A DNA stretch of 64,000 nt from Pseudomonas chlororaphis subsp. chlororaphis. GTDB taxonomy: Bacteria > Pseudomonadota > Gammaproteobacteria > Pseudomonadales > Pseudomonadaceae. The position numbers and the translations under genes were made by a program. Shown piece by piece: positions 15,983 to 24,977 of the stretch. Positions within the stretch are counted from its first letter, which is position 1, and each line of letters opens with the position of its first letter. The notes under the pieces are model-generated. The model saw nothing but the letters and a program-made list of their open reading frames with translations, was not told the DNA's origin and searched no databases. Where the stretch lies: positions 3,410,001 to 3,474,000 of the forward strand of contig NZ_CP027712.1 in the NCBI RefSeq assembly GCF_003945765.1, read 5' to 3'.

Positions 15983-16974
15983 CCATGCACACTTCGAGTC
16001 CAGTACTGGCCATCGATAACCTGAGCCTGGAATTCCCGGCTTACAAAAATAACGTCAAGGCCCTGAACGGCGTGTCGTTGCACGTCAATCCCGGCGAAAT
16101 CGTCGGCGTGGTAGGCGAGTCGGGGTCGGGCAAGTCGGTCACGGCGATGCTCAGTATGCGATTGCTGCCAGAGCGCAGTTATCGGATCACCGCCGGCAGC
16201 TTGAGCATGCTCGGTCGCGACATGCTGGCGGCTCCTGAAAAGGAGCTGCTACAGATGCGTGGGCGCGATGCCGCGATGATTTTCCAGGAGCCGATGACGG
16301 CCCTGAACCCGACTCGGCGCATCGGTCGGCAAATGCTCGACGTGATCATCCATCACCAAAAGATCAGCGCGGCCCAAGCCCGTCTCAAGGCAATTGCATT
16401 GTTGCGTGACATGCACATCGCCAGCCCGGAGCAAGTATTGGAGAGTTACCCTTTCGAGCTGTCCGGAGGCATGCGGCAACGGGTGATGATCGCGCTGGCG
16501 TTCTCCTGTGAGCCGCAACTGCTGATCGCCGACGAGCCGACCACCGCCCTCGACGTTACCGTGCAACGCCAGGTGCTGTTGCTGCTGAGGGAAAAAGCCC
16601 GGCAACGGGGCACCGCCATTCTGCTCATTACCCATGACATGGCCTTGGTTTCGCAGTTCTGCGACCGGGTGTATGTGATGTATACCGGCGCGGTGGTTGA
16701 AGAGGGCGGTACCGTCGAAGTGATGGGCAACCCGCAACATCCCTATACGCAAGGGTTACTCAGTGGCCTTCCGGAAATGGTCGAGCCGGGTCAGCCGCTG
16801 CTGACCATCCCCGGTCAAGTGCCAAACCTGGCGTCTTTGCCTGTGGGCTGCACCTTTCAGGAGCGTTGCCCCTACGTCATGCCGGTTTGTAGCAAACGCC
16901 CGAACCTCAACAGCATTAATGGTAATGAGCAACGTAAAAGTGCGTGCTGGTTACCGGTCAAGGAGCTTTCGTGA
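15979..16974 (+). CDS. ddpD: Dipeptide ABC transporter ATP-binding protein, DppD type
   Basis: 331 residues from the coupled ATG at 15979 (a second ATG at 15985 is possible). Walker A is GESGSGKSV, the signature is ELSGGMRQRVMIALAF and Walker B is LLIADEPTTALD, followed by the switch His in LLITHDM. The C-terminal oligopeptide-transporter extension includes the Cys-rich segment GCTFQERCPYVMPVC, which in this family can bind an iron-sulfur cluster. It powers dipeptide import with DdpF. Confidence 0.93.
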   Translation: MTMHTSSPVLAIDNLSLEFPAYKNNVKALNGVSLHVNPGEIVGVVGESGSGKSVTAMLSMRLLPERSYRITAGSLSMLGRDMLAAPEKELLQMRGRDAAMIFQEPMTALNPTRRIGRQMLDVIIHHQKISAAQARLKAIALLRDMHIASPEQVLESYPFELSGGMRQRVMIALAFSCEPQLLIADEPTTALDVTVQRQVLLLLREKARQRGTAILLITHDMALVSQFCDRVYVMYTGAVVEEGGTVEVMGNPQHPYTQGLLSGLPEMVEPGQPLLTIPGQVPNLASLPVGCTFQERCPYVMPVCSKRPNLNSINGNEQRKSACWLPVKELS

Positions 16975-17945
16975 TGAACAATGCCGTCATTCATACCACC
17001 ACCCAAATGGCACCCACGATTCTCCAACTTGACAATGTTCGCGTCCGTTTCCCCATCAGTAATGATTGGCTCGGTCGACCGCGGGGATATGCCCACGCTC
17101 TGAACGGCATTGACCTTCAGGTACGGGCGGGAGAAACCCTCGGAATAGTGGGCGAGTCAGGCTGTGGCAAAAGCACATTGGCGCAGCTATTGATGGGCTT
17201 GGTGCCGCCCAGCAGCGGCGAGCTGAACTGGGCCAGTCGCAGCGGCGGCGAGGGCAGCAGCAACGTTCAAATTGTTTTCCAGGACCCACAGTCTTCGCTT
17301 GATCCGCGCTTGCCTGTCTGGAAAATCATCACCGAGCCGTTATACGCCCGAGGTCACGCCTCCCGTGCGCAGATGCGCGATGTGGCGGCCCGGGTCGCGG
17401 CCCAAGTCGGCATCCGCCCGGAATACCTGGACCGCTTTCCCCACCAGTTTTCCGGTGGTCAGCGACAGCGGATTGCCATTGCCCGAGCCCTCTCATCAGA
17501 CCCGGATATTATTGTCCTGGACGAGCCGACATCGGCGCTGGATATTTCGGTTCAGGCACAGATCCTTAACCTTCTGGTGGAGTTACAAAGCGCTCGCAAC
17601 CTGACTTATATCCTGATTTCCCACAACGTCTCAGTAGTCCGCCATATGGCAAACCGGGTAGCGGTGATGTACCTGGGGCAAATCGTTGAACTTGGCAGCG
17701 CAGCCCAGGTTCTCGATCAGCCACGCCATCCCTATACCCGCTTGTTGCTCGAGGCGGTACCACGACTAGGCGTGCCGCTGCATGCCGAACACGTTGCGGC
17801 GCCTACCGAATTGCCAGGGAACCGTCGGCTACCGAGTGGCTGCTTCTTCCGCGAACGTTGCGGCCTGTGCACCGCTGGCTGCGAAAAGCCCCAGGCCTTG
17901 CTGGAGAATGAGCAGCAGCGCGTGCGATGTCATTTGCAGAGCTGA
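16974..17945 (+). CDS. ddpF: Dipeptide ABC transporter ATP-binding protein, DppF type
   Basis: 323 residues from the ATG at 16974, which overlaps the previous stop (TGATG) and has AGGAG nine bases upstream. Walker A is GESGCGKST, the signature FSGGQRQRIAIARAL, and Walker B IIVLDEPTSALD. The C-terminal Cys motif (GCFFRERCGLCTAGC) matches DppF/OppF. It is the last gene of the ddp unit; the next gene is convergent, and no strong terminator was seen in the 102 bases between them. Confidence 0.92.
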   Translation: MNNAVIHTTTQMAPTILQLDNVRVRFPISNDWLGRPRGYAHALNGIDLQVRAGETLGIVGESGCGKSTLAQLLMGLVPPSSGELNWASRSGGEGSSNVQIVFQDPQSSLDPRLPVWKIITEPLYARGHASRAQMRDVAARVAAQVGIRPEYLDRFPHQFSGGQRQRIAIARALSSDPDIIVLDEPTSALDISVQAQILNLLVELQSARNLTYILISHNVSVVRHMANRVAVMYLGQIVELGSAAQVLDQPRHPYTRLLLEAVPRLGVPLHAEHVAAPTELPGNRRLPSGCFFRERCGLCTAGCEKPQALLENEQQRVRCHLQS

Positions 17946-18047
17946 TCACTGCCAGCAGACCGCAACACGGGACCTCGATCGTGCGGACGACTTCAGGTAA
18001 TCGCTGAGCAGACCAGCAAGGGCGACGCAGGGCACGGCGCTGTTGTA

Positions 18048-18770
18048 TCAGCACATCGATTTGCCAACGGACGCTCCGCCATCGACAAACAATGTCTGGC
18101 CAGTGATAAAGCCGCTCTGTTCCGATAACAGGAAGGTGATGGCCGCCGCGACTTCATCCGGCTGACCGAGCCTGCCCATGGGAACGCTCGCCAGGTAACG
18201 CGCTTCACCGTCGCTGCCCAGCGGATTGCCGGCGCGGAACAATTCGGTTTCCGTGGGGCCTGGAGCAACGGCGTTGACGGTGATCCCGGTGGTTGCCAAC
18301 TCCAATGCCCAGGACCGCGTGAAGCTGACCAGCGCGGCTTTTGCCGCGGCATAGGCGGTGCGATGTGGGATTCCCAGAATGGTCAGGCTGGAGATGTTGA
18401 CGATCCTTCCCCAACCGCGATTGCGCATACCCGGTAGCAGTGCTTGCGTTGCCTGCAAGGCGCTATGCAGATTGATCCGCATGACCTCATCAAAGTCATC
18501 GAGCTGTATATCGCCCAATGCCTGCGGGTGTACCAGGCCAACGTTATTGATCAAACCATCGAAGTCATAACGAGAAACGAGCCCCGCCAACGTTCTTTCG
18601 GTCTGCGCCCGGTCGCCCAGATCTAGGGAAATAAGGGTGCCGGGAAAGTGTGGATCGTTGCTGTTGCGAGCGATGCCGACTACATGGTGGCCCGCTTGGG
18701 ACAATTGGTTCGCGAGCGCACGTCCGATGCCTTTGCTGGCACCGGTGACAAGGAAAGTACGAGTTTTCAT
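18048..18770 (-). CDS. SDR-family oxidoreductase (3-oxoacyl reductase type)
   Basis: 240 residues from the ATG at 18770, chosen for its GGAG ribosome-binding site. Motifs in order: TGASKGIG cofactor loop, NNVGLVH, catalytic Ser in IVNISSLTILG, YAAAKAAL (YxxxK), the GITVNAVAPGPTETELF turn, and the terminal SGFITGQTLFVDGGAS. It is a classical NAD(P)H-dependent short-chain dehydrogenase like many FabG paralogues. The substrate is unknown. It converges on the ddp operon and has no evident partner. The 300 bases upstream, up to the decayed gene at 19077, hold nothing recognisable. Confidence 0.85.
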   Translation of the reverse strand: MKTRTFLVTGASKGIGRALANQLSQAGHHVVGIARNSNDPHFPGTLISLDLGDRAQTERTLAGLVSRYDFDGLINNVGLVHPQALGDIQLDDFDEVMRINLHSALQATQALLPGMRNRGWGRIVNISSLTILGIPHRTAYAAAKAALVSFTRSWALELATTGITVNAVAPGPTETELFRAGNPLGSDGEARYLASVPMGRLGQPDEVAAAITFLLSEQSGFITGQTLFVDGGASVGKSMC

Positions 18771-19076
18771 TGCAGAGCTCCAAACACCCGGCAACATCCG
18801 GGATCGGGGAGGGGGGCAGCGCCAGGATGTGGCGCGCCATCAACCAGGACGGAGTCGGAAGCATGCCCTGTCTGGATACTCTATTGATGTGTGTTGTGGC
18901 GATAAACCACTGCCAGAGGAATTCATCTGGACTTGGAAGGCAATGATCGCTGGGGTAATAGCGAAGCCCCATCTTCCAAGCATGTGCGGTACCTTTCAAG
19001 CACACGTGTAATCAGTAAAAGGCCCCGTAAATCAAGGGCTCTAGCCATCTGCGGCGGCCATTCAAAGGAGTATGCA

Positions 19077-19422
19077 ATGGGTCATTTTCCAAGCTGGATG
19101 CTTCAAAGCGCTCATAATTACCTGAAAGCTTCTGAGGTTCTGGACGCGCAGAACCTACCGCACGTTGCCCAGGTCAATGCGGCGATTGGTATGGAAATCC
19201 TGCTCAAGAGCTTTATTTCCGTGCCTGACCAACATCAAGGTACATCCGGCGAGACCTACAAACTCGACTCTGTAGCGTTGGCCGCGGCTCACCAACATTT
19301 GAAAAGCGTCGGCAAAACCAGCCGTAAAACGCCAGATTGGCTATTACAGGGAGCAAGGTTCTCAGGATCCGTTCGTCCTGGATTACATCGTTGAGGTGCA
19401 GGCACGAGCTGCAGGAGAGTGA
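19077..19422 (+). pseudogene. Decayed HEPN-like protein gene
   Basis: An ATG at 19077 with an AAGGAG ribosome-binding site starts MGHFPSWMLQSAHNYLKASE, then LPHVAQVNAAIGMEILLKSF, resembling the helical start of HEPN-type proteins. After residue 88 (near 19340) the frame runs into non-homologous sequence and stops at 19394. A second frame, ending at TGA 19422, encodes a plausible natural C-terminus (YYREQGSQDPFVLDYIVEVQ plus AxAxGE). The most economical reading is an internal deletion with frameshift. It lies directly beside the AT-rich transposon block, so the damage may relate to that insertion. Confidence 0.5.
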
Positions 19423-19544
19423 TCGAGGCCTGGGCCTAGCTCCAAATCTGATGTGAGCGTCAGAAGTAAAGTGAAATTAATTCAAGTTTCTGATTTTTAT
19501 ATAGAATTCGACAAGGCTGCAGCTGAAAGGTGGAAAAACTCACA

Positions 19545-19715
19545 TTGTCAATCACTGATTTACACCCTTTGAATGCTGAATTTTAGTCACTTCTCTCTAC
19601 CTGCCTTTAGTCGCGAAGAGCCTTTCACTGAAGTTTGTTGATGCTGTTTTTCTTAAACGCTTGCTGAAATTCCACCATTCGTCAGCTGACTATGGAGTAA
19701 TTCTGCAGTTGTCGC
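19545..19715. repeat. Recurring TTGTC/TTAGTC motifs in the transposon leader
   Basis: Within the gene-free stretch before tniA, similar short motifs recur in the same direction: TTGTCA (19545-19550), TTTAGTCAC (19582-19590), TTTAGTCGC (19606-19614) and TTGTCGC (19709-19715). Transposase-binding sites at the ends of Tn7-like elements are degenerate direct repeats, often with a GTCGC core. These may be such sites; the copy number and degeneracy leave room for chance. Confidence 0.3.
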
Positions 19716-19856
19716 GTTATCGCTGCCCGTAAGTTATTGATTCATAATGGGGGGGCAAGTACTGTCTGCGGTTGACTAGTTGGTGGTCAGGTTGACAGCT
19801 TGTAAAAAGAAGCCAACGCTATTGTCCTATTTATATTTTCGCTTGTGGGCGGCGAG

Positions 19857-21683
19857 ATGAAAAGCATAGAAGTGAAGCCAGGTCTATTGGTGGTTGCAGG
19901 GGGGGCTTTAGCTGTAATTACAAAATGCTTGCCTGGCTCATTAGTTGAAGTAGAGATTAGCAAGTCGCGAAAAAAGAAGACTTTTGATATTGAGAATATT
20001 GAGTATATAGATCCGGGGTATGACCCTGATAAAGAAATAGTAGTGCCGATTGCCGCTCAAGCCAGGTCTTTGACTGACGACTTTGGAGAACTAGAAATTG
20101 CAAGAATTCGCTTTGAAGTCATAGGGCAATATCGAAGTAAACAGATTGGCAGGTCTGAAGCATGTTGTCGTCTTGGTGTATCTAATGGAATGTTCTACAG
20201 GCTTCTGAGAATGTATGACAAAGATGCAGGTCTGTACTCACTAATAAGACTAAAGCGAGGTCCAGCACCAGGCGTGTTAAAGATCGATGAAGAAGTCGAA
20301 GGGTTTATTGCGTCAGCAATAAAAACCAGCTATGAAGGGAAGTCTGCGACAATCGCTCGAGTGTGGCGTAAAGTTGAGCAGTTATGCATTGGCACTGGGA
20401 AAAAAGCTCCATCTATAAATACGGTGGCTGCGAGAGTAAAGAGTTTTGATCAGGTTGAACTTTATAAAAAGAAATATGGGCATGAGGCTGCGCAACAAAA
20501 ATACCAAGCCCGGCCGGGAAAGTTAATTACGCATGCGCCATTAGAGTTTGTTCAAATGGATCACACCAAGGTTGATGTGATTGTGGTTGATGAAAAAGAC
20601 AGGCGGCCAATAGGGCGGCCTTGGCTAACAGTGGTTCTCGAAAAGAATACCCGTGTAATGCTCGGGTATTATTTGGCTCTGCACGCCCCCTCGTCACTTT
20701 CTGTAGCATGCGCTATATCTCATGCTATTTTGCCCAAGAAAGCATTCATGGAGCAACTAGGACGATTGCCTGCAGAGTACCCATATTATGGAAAGTTCAA
20801 AATTATTCATATGGATAACGCTAAGGAGTTCAAGACCACCGGGTTCCAGAAAGCTTGCGCAAGAAATGATATCGAACCTAAATGGAGGCCTCTTGGAAGG
20901 AAGCACTACGGCGGGCATATTGAGCGTTTGATTGGGACTATGATGAATGAATATATACATTTTTTACCCGGCTCAACGATGTCTAACACTGTCCAAAGGA
21001 AAGGTGTAAATAGTGAGAAAGAAGCTTCGTTAACCTTCAGGGAGTTTTGTAGATGGTTCGCAGGGGAGGTTGCCATCTACCATGGACGTGTCCATAGAGC
21101 TTTAGGGTGTTCGCCCTCAGAGGTATGGAATAGGTATTTCGCAAATCATGAGGAAGGGCCGCGTCACCCCCCTATGGTGGCACGTCCAATGGATCTTCGA
21201 ATGGATTTTATGCCCGAGGAACGGAGAACAATTCGACCTGATGGTGTGTCGTTATACCAGTGCAAGTATTGGAGTCCAACTCTGCGACTATATGTTGGAC
21301 ATAACGATGTGACGATAAAGTATGACCCGTTTTCCATGAAAACTATCTGGGCAGGACTTAATAATGAATATGAGCCCCTTACTTTTTCAGATCAAACGTT
21401 AGAGGACTGCACCCTAGAAGATATTCGTTTAAGAAACCGGCGTGCTAGAAATGGGGCGCTGACGACTCCCTCCTTGATTGGAGTAGTAGAAGAAAATGAA
21501 CAACTTGTGCGTGAGAGTGTAAAGCTTACGAAAAAGGAGAGGCGTAAAGTTGCAGCATTCAATGCATATCATGGGGTTAGAAACGCTGCCGGGTCCGCGC
21601 CTAAAGCGGAGAAGAGTACAGTAAAAAACGAACGGCCGGATTACTCGAAAAAATCAGAGCCCTTTAGAAGGGTAAATAAATGA
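19857..21683 (+). CDS. tniA: Mu/Tn7-type DDE transposase, TniA/TnsB family
   Basis: 608 residues from the ATG at 19857 (a GTG at 19845 is an alternative; neither has a strong ribosome-binding site). After an N-terminal beta-rich and helix-turn-helix region (RSEACCRLGVSNGMFYRLLR), the rve-type catalytic core shows Asp235 in VQMDHTKVDV, Asp320 in IIHMDNAKEF and Glu356 in GGHIERLIG, i.e. D, D(35)E spacing. A Mu C-terminal-type beta-barrel follows (LYQCKYWSPTLRLYVG). It is the strand-transferring transposase that binds the element ends. Its stop overlaps the start of the ATPase gene. The C-terminal basic tail would contact TniB/TnsC. Confidence 0.88.
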   Translation: MKSIEVKPGLLVVAGGALAVITKCLPGSLVEVEISKSRKKKTFDIENIEYIDPGYDPDKEIVVPIAAQARSLTDDFGELEIARIRFEVIGQYRSKQIGRSEACCRLGVSNGMFYRLLRMYDKDAGLYSLIRLKRGPAPGVLKIDEEVEGFIASAIKTSYEGKSATIARVWRKVEQLCIGTGKKAPSINTVAARVKSFDQVELYKKKYGHEAAQQKYQARPGKLITHAPLEFVQMDHTKVDVIVVDEKDRRPIGRPWLTVVLEKNTRVMLGYYLALHAPSSLSVACAISHAILPKKAFMEQLGRLPAEYPYYGKFKIIHMDNAKEFKTTGFQKACARNDIEPKWRPLGRKHYGGHIERLIGTMMNEYIHFLPGSTMSNTVQRKGVNSEKEASLTFREFCRWFAGEVAIYHGRVHRALGCSPSEVWNRYFANHEEGPRHPPMVARPMDLRMDFMPEERRTIRPDGVSLYQCKYWSPTLRLYVGHNDVTIKYDPFSMKTIWAGLNNEYEPLTFSDQTLEDCTLEDIRLRNRRARNGALTTPSLIGVVEENEQLVRESVKLTKKERRKVAAFNAYHGVRNAAGSAPKAEKSTVKNERPDYSKKSEPFRRVNK

Positions 21684-22543
21684 CGACTGTTGGCCTGCAT
21701 CTTTTGTCATCAACTCGAAAGCTACTGGCGTTGAGCGATGAGTGCCGAATTAAAGAAATTCAGAACGATAAGGTTTGGGTGGACTATCCTTTGGCTGCAA
21801 AAATTTCTGACATCGTCAATAATTTCTGTGAGCTTCCGAGAAGATCCCAAGCGCCCTGTATGATTGTCTGCGGTGAGGGTGGCACAGGTAAGACAAGTAT
21901 TATCAATCAGCTAAAGCGGGAAAGCCGATTTAAAGAAAAATTGATTTATGTTGCGTTGAATGTCAATCCTTACGGTTATAAGTTTAATGAGTTGATAGCG
22001 GATGCATTAGGGGTCCCTTGTAAGTCGACGAGAGGTGTTGGTCGTAAATCTGATTCGTTGATGGTCGAGCTTGAGGAAGTGATAAGGTTGCGTAATATAA
22101 GGGGGATAGTTATTGACGAGTTGCATGACGCAATGCTTGTTCCCCGATTAGAGCAAGGGAAACATCTTTCTCTATTGAAAGGCTTGTCTAATGCACCTTT
22201 TGGCTTGTCTGTAGTTGGCTTCGGCACTAACTCAGCAGGGAACGCACTTGCAGCAGATAAACAGCTTAGTAGGAGGTTTATTAAGTTTCAGCTTACTGAC
22301 TGGAGTGAAACCGAGGGCTTCAGATCGTTTCTTGCGGGGCTTGAAGAGATGTTGCCACTGAAGTACTCGTCAGGCCTGGATAGGGAGGAAATTGTTGGGT
22401 TATTGCTGTCCAGCACTCTCGGGAGAATGGACGATGTTGTAAAGTTAATAAGAAGTACTGCATGCTACGCCATTAGAACAGGTGAGGAGAAAATTACTCC
22501 TGAATTACTGAATAAGACGATCACATCCCCCTGGGGGTATTAG
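21680..22543 (+). CDS. tniB: Transposition AAA+ ATPase, TniB/TnsC family
   Basis: 287 residues. Walker A is VCGEGGTGKTSI near residue 68 and Walker B is IRGIVIDELHDAML; sensor-like GFGTNSAGNAL and a small C-terminal lid domain follow. The length matches Tn5053 TniB and is far shorter than Tn7 TnsC. The protein forms ATP-dependent filaments on target DNA and recruits the transposase. Translation is coupled to tniA (ATGA overlap). Confidence 0.87.
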   Translation: MTTVGLHLLSSTRKLLALSDECRIKEIQNDKVWVDYPLAAKISDIVNNFCELPRRSQAPCMIVCGEGGTGKTSIINQLKRESRFKEKLIYVALNVNPYGYKFNELIADALGVPCKSTRGVGRKSDSLMVELEEVIRLRNIRGIVIDELHDAMLVPRLEQGKHLSLLKGLSNAPFGLSVVGFGTNSAGNALAADKQLSRRFIKFQLTDWSETEGFRSFLAGLEEMLPLKYSSGLDREEIVGLLLSSTLGRMDDVVKLIRSTACYAIRTGEEKITPELLNKTITSPWGY

Positions 22544-22546
22544 ATT

Positions 22547-23632
22547 GTGAAAATTAATGGCCTGCCTAGACCCCAGATTGATGAATGCCTTTCATCCTGG
22601 GTCTATCGTGTGGAGCATAACGGAAGTTTGAGTATCCATGAAGAATGGTTTTTATTTTCAAAAGACCCTGACTATGACGTGCCGGTGGCGTTGGTTGATC
22701 TAATAGCTGATAAAGCTCAATTTGACTTGAGTTTGATTCAGAGGTTCTTCAGCTATCAAGTAAACTGGTGCTTCCCATGGAAGAACAGACTTGCATATTG
22801 CCTGGACTGTTTTCGAGAGGATATAGCGGGCGGCGGTTTGCCATACTGGCGTAGATGCTGGTGTAGCCTTCATCAGCCAATTTGTAGTACGCATCGCAAG
22901 CTATTGAGCACGATGCCGACGCAATCAAAAATTGGTCCAGATAAACCATGGAGCGCTTTTTCCTCTGAGTTAAATTATCCCCCTGTTACAGCGTTGTCCA
23001 GGAATCACCTCAATCAAACGCAATACCATTCTATTAATGCATTAATGATCAGATCCGCCTTTAGGGTGCAGAATTATGTAAACTTGGCGCATGCAACAAA
23101 AAATCTTCACCTGCCGGGATTGAGGTCGCCTATACCGAGTTGTCGTTTTTTGTCTTTGGTTAGATTTCTATTCTCATGTTTTTTGTATCCAAGAACTCTG
23201 GCCAAGGGGCTGGACGGAATTGCACGTGGTTTCCAGCGCGGGCTCTCCAGGAATTCATACCCCGATGGCGCTGAAGCAAGAATAGCTGGTTGCGAGGATC
23301 CCAACACTTTTTCGAGAATGACAGCTCTAATTTTGATCGGAGTAGTGATTGGAGTGATACGGCAAGAAGTAGTCCAGAAATATTCAGATCAGTTATATTT
23401 GCATGCATTTGTACGTCGCTGCGGCTTAGTTGAGCTGGGGCAGTACGGAGTAAATTTGCTTGATGATACTGAAGTTGAAGAGGCTGTAAAAATATTTATC
23501 GAATTACCTCCGCTGCTGCTGCTCCGAGTTAAACCATTTGTTGAAGGAATGAAGAAAAGTGAGTCAGTTTTTGTGAGAAGAGCGGCTGAGCGTATTGCCT
23601 TAAGCATTGTTTGGCAGGTCAGGGAAAACTAG
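22547..23632 (+). CDS. tniQ: Target-selection protein, TniQ/TnsD family
   Basis: 361 residues from a GTG start three bases after tniB. The N-terminus PRPQIDECLSSWVYRVEHNG is the typical TniQ opening. A zinc finger follows: AYCLDCFREDI, then WRRCWCSLHQPICSTH, giving a Cys-x2-Cys and Cys-x2-His-type cluster. The C-terminal half is helical and may recognise DNA. In Tn7-like systems TniQ proteins bridge a target-recognising factor to the AAA+ ATPase; in Tn5053 TniQ works with res-site targeting. No separate targeting protein is encoded nearby. Confidence 0.87.
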   Translation: MKINGLPRPQIDECLSSWVYRVEHNGSLSIHEEWFLFSKDPDYDVPVALVDLIADKAQFDLSLIQRFFSYQVNWCFPWKNRLAYCLDCFREDIAGGGLPYWRRCWCSLHQPICSTHRKLLSTMPTQSKIGPDKPWSAFSSELNYPPVTALSRNHLNQTQYHSINALMIRSAFRVQNYVNLAHATKNLHLPGLRSPIPSCRFLSLVRFLFSCFLYPRTLAKGLDGIARGFQRGLSRNSYPDGAEARIAGCEDPNTFSRMTALILIGVVIGVIRQEVVQKYSDQLYLHAFVRRCGLVELGQYGVNLLDDTEVEEAVKIFIELPPLLLLRVKPFVEGMKKSESVFVRRAAERIALSIVWQVREN

Positions 23633-23732
23633 TATGCGAGACGCAAAACGGTGTACCTAGCCAAGTGGAAAGAGCTTGATGCCGTCGGGCTATGGCTACG
23701 CACTTAAGCGCGGTCTATGTCTCAGATGCTGG

Positions 23733-24947
23733 CTAGTCTCCTGTGCTTGTCATGGTTGGTTCGCAGAAGACTGTTGATCCTGCCGTTTGCTCTAGCGCAG
23801 CTTCGCTCGCTATCTGTGTTGGCCCGAGGAGTTGAGTGGCCCGACTGCCCAGCAACGAGCCCGCCTGAAAGTAACCCATCACTGTGCTGACGCTGCGATG
23901 TTCGGTCATAGCCATGACCTCACCGAGTGGCACTCCCTGACGCCCAGCTTCGGTGACAAACCCAGACCTCAAACTGTGCGCCGCCCAATCCCCCTCAAGG
24001 CCTGCGAGTTGGGCTCGGCGTTGAACGATGCGTGCGACCTGGTCGGCCGACAGTCCCGTGGCGCCCACCTTGCCACCCTTGTGCAGCCGCCGGAACAGCG
24101 GTCCAGATTCGGCTGGTGCAGCCGCCAGCCAGGTGGTGAGGGCCTGCGCTGCAGGTCCGCGCAACGGCTTCTCGCGGCGCACGCCGCCGGTGTCGGTCTT
24201 GGTAGCCCCCAAGGCGTACAGCCAGGTGTCAGCATCCAGTTTTCGTATATCGCCGATCTGCAACCCCACCACCTCCGAGCGCCGACGGCCGCCACCACTC
24301 CAGGCCAGCAGGAGTAGGGCGCGATCACGTACGCCGCGCACGCCGTCGGTGCAGGTGGCCAGCAGTGCTTGTAGCGGCTCGACCACCACTGCGGTCTTTT
24401 TGCGCACGGTTATCCCTTGGCGCGATTGCGCCTTGCGCGCGTCGCGCAGCAGGGTCTTCAGTGCTGGGGCTTCGGTCGGGCTGTTCCAGGCGTTGAGCCG
24501 GTGCCATTTGCCGAGCACCGCCAGGCGGTGGCTGACGGTGTTGTACGCCAATGGTCCGGGCTTGGCTTTGACCCGCGCCGCCACCAGCGCAGCGTCGACT
24601 GACGGCGGTAGCAGGTGGGCCCTGTTGCCGTCCGCCAGTGGACGGGCCAGGTGGTCGACGACGAATTGCACCGCTACGGTCGGCGGCAGCGGAGCATCAC
24701 CCAGTGCCTGGCCGTAGCGCAATTGCAGCCAGGCCGACCAGTAGGCAAGGGCGCTGCGATAACTGCGCACGGTATTCGCGGCGGTGCCGGCGGCGATGAA
24801 CGCTGCTGCAGCCTCCTGGGCATTAAGGGCCAGGGCATGCGGATCCAGCGGCATTTCGTCGACCAGTGGCAACTGATCTGTAATATCTATTACGTCCAAC
24901 GTATTATAATTCCAATACTGGCCAAATAAGGTCGGATAATCTTTCAT
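23733..24947 (-). CDS. tnpS: Tyrosine recombinase, Tn4651 TnpS-like cointegrate resolvase
   Basis: 404 residues from the ATG at 24947; an ATG at 24854 would give 374. An N-terminal SAM-like arm-binding domain (NTVRSYRSALAYWSAWL) precedes the catalytic domain with Arg223 (GRRRSEVVGL), Lys250 (GATKTD), His324/Arg327 (AHSLRSGF), His350 (MTEHRSV) and nucleophile Tyr359 (VMGYFQAG). The complete set implies activity. It is divergent from a long coiled-coil protein across a short AT-rich gap, exactly as tnpS and tnpT flank the resolution site in Tn4651-type Tn3-family transposons. No Tn3-family tnpA is in the window. GC-rich composition contrasts with the tni genes before it. Confidence 0.8.
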   Translation of the reverse strand: MKDYPTLFGQYWNYNTLDVIDITDQLPLVDEMPLDPHALALNAQEAAAAFIAAGTAANTVRSYRSALAYWSAWLQLRYGQALGDAPLPPTVAVQFVVDHLARPLADGNRAHLLPPSVDAALVAARVKAKPGPLAYNTVSHRLAVLGKWHRLNAWNSPTEAPALKTLLRDARKAQSRQGITVRKKTAVVVEPLQALLATCTDGVRGVRDRALLLLAWSGGGRRRSEVVGLQIGDIRKLDADTWLYALGATKTDTGGVRREKPLRGPAAQALTTWLAAAPAESGPLFRRLHKGGKVGATGLSADQVARIVQRRAQLAGLEGDWAAHSLRSGFVTEAGRQGVPLGEVMAMTEHRSVSTVMGYFQAGSLLGSRATQLLGPTQIASEAALEQTAGSTVFCEPTMTSTGD

Positions 24948-24958
24948 TATCAGACCTA
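24928..24958. other. Putative resolution (rst-like) site between tnpS and tnpT
   Basis: In the AT-rich gap, arms AAGGTCGGATAAT and ATTATCAGACCTA flank a five-base centre, matching at 11 of 13 positions. The core GTCGGATAAT/ATTATCAGAC spans 24931-24955 and overlaps the tnpS start codon. A pair of imperfect inverted arms around a short centre is the expected form of a tyrosine recombinase crossover site. It also places the recombinase promoter under the site. Confidence 0.5.
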
Positions 24959-24977
24959 ATATAGTCGGAGATGAGCC

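Larger units (their letters stand above)
19440..23632 (+). mobile_element. Tn7/Tn5053-like heteromeric transposition core (left end inexact, right end not found)
   Basis: A compact run of a DDE transposase, an AAA+ regulator and a zinc-finger target-selection protein, with coupled or nearly contiguous reading frames, in DNA visibly richer in A and T than everything around it. This is the minimal set of Tn5053/Tn402 (tniABQ) and Tn7-type (tnsBC plus TniQ) elements. No cargo gene, resolvase tniR, TnsA endonuclease or CRISPR gene accompanies it. The left boundary is set where the composition shifts. No terminal inverted repeat could be paired across the right side. Confidence 0.7.

Noticed and set aside
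19440..23632. CRISPR-associated transposon
   Set aside because: No cas gene or repeat-spacer array was seen on either side of the tni genes.
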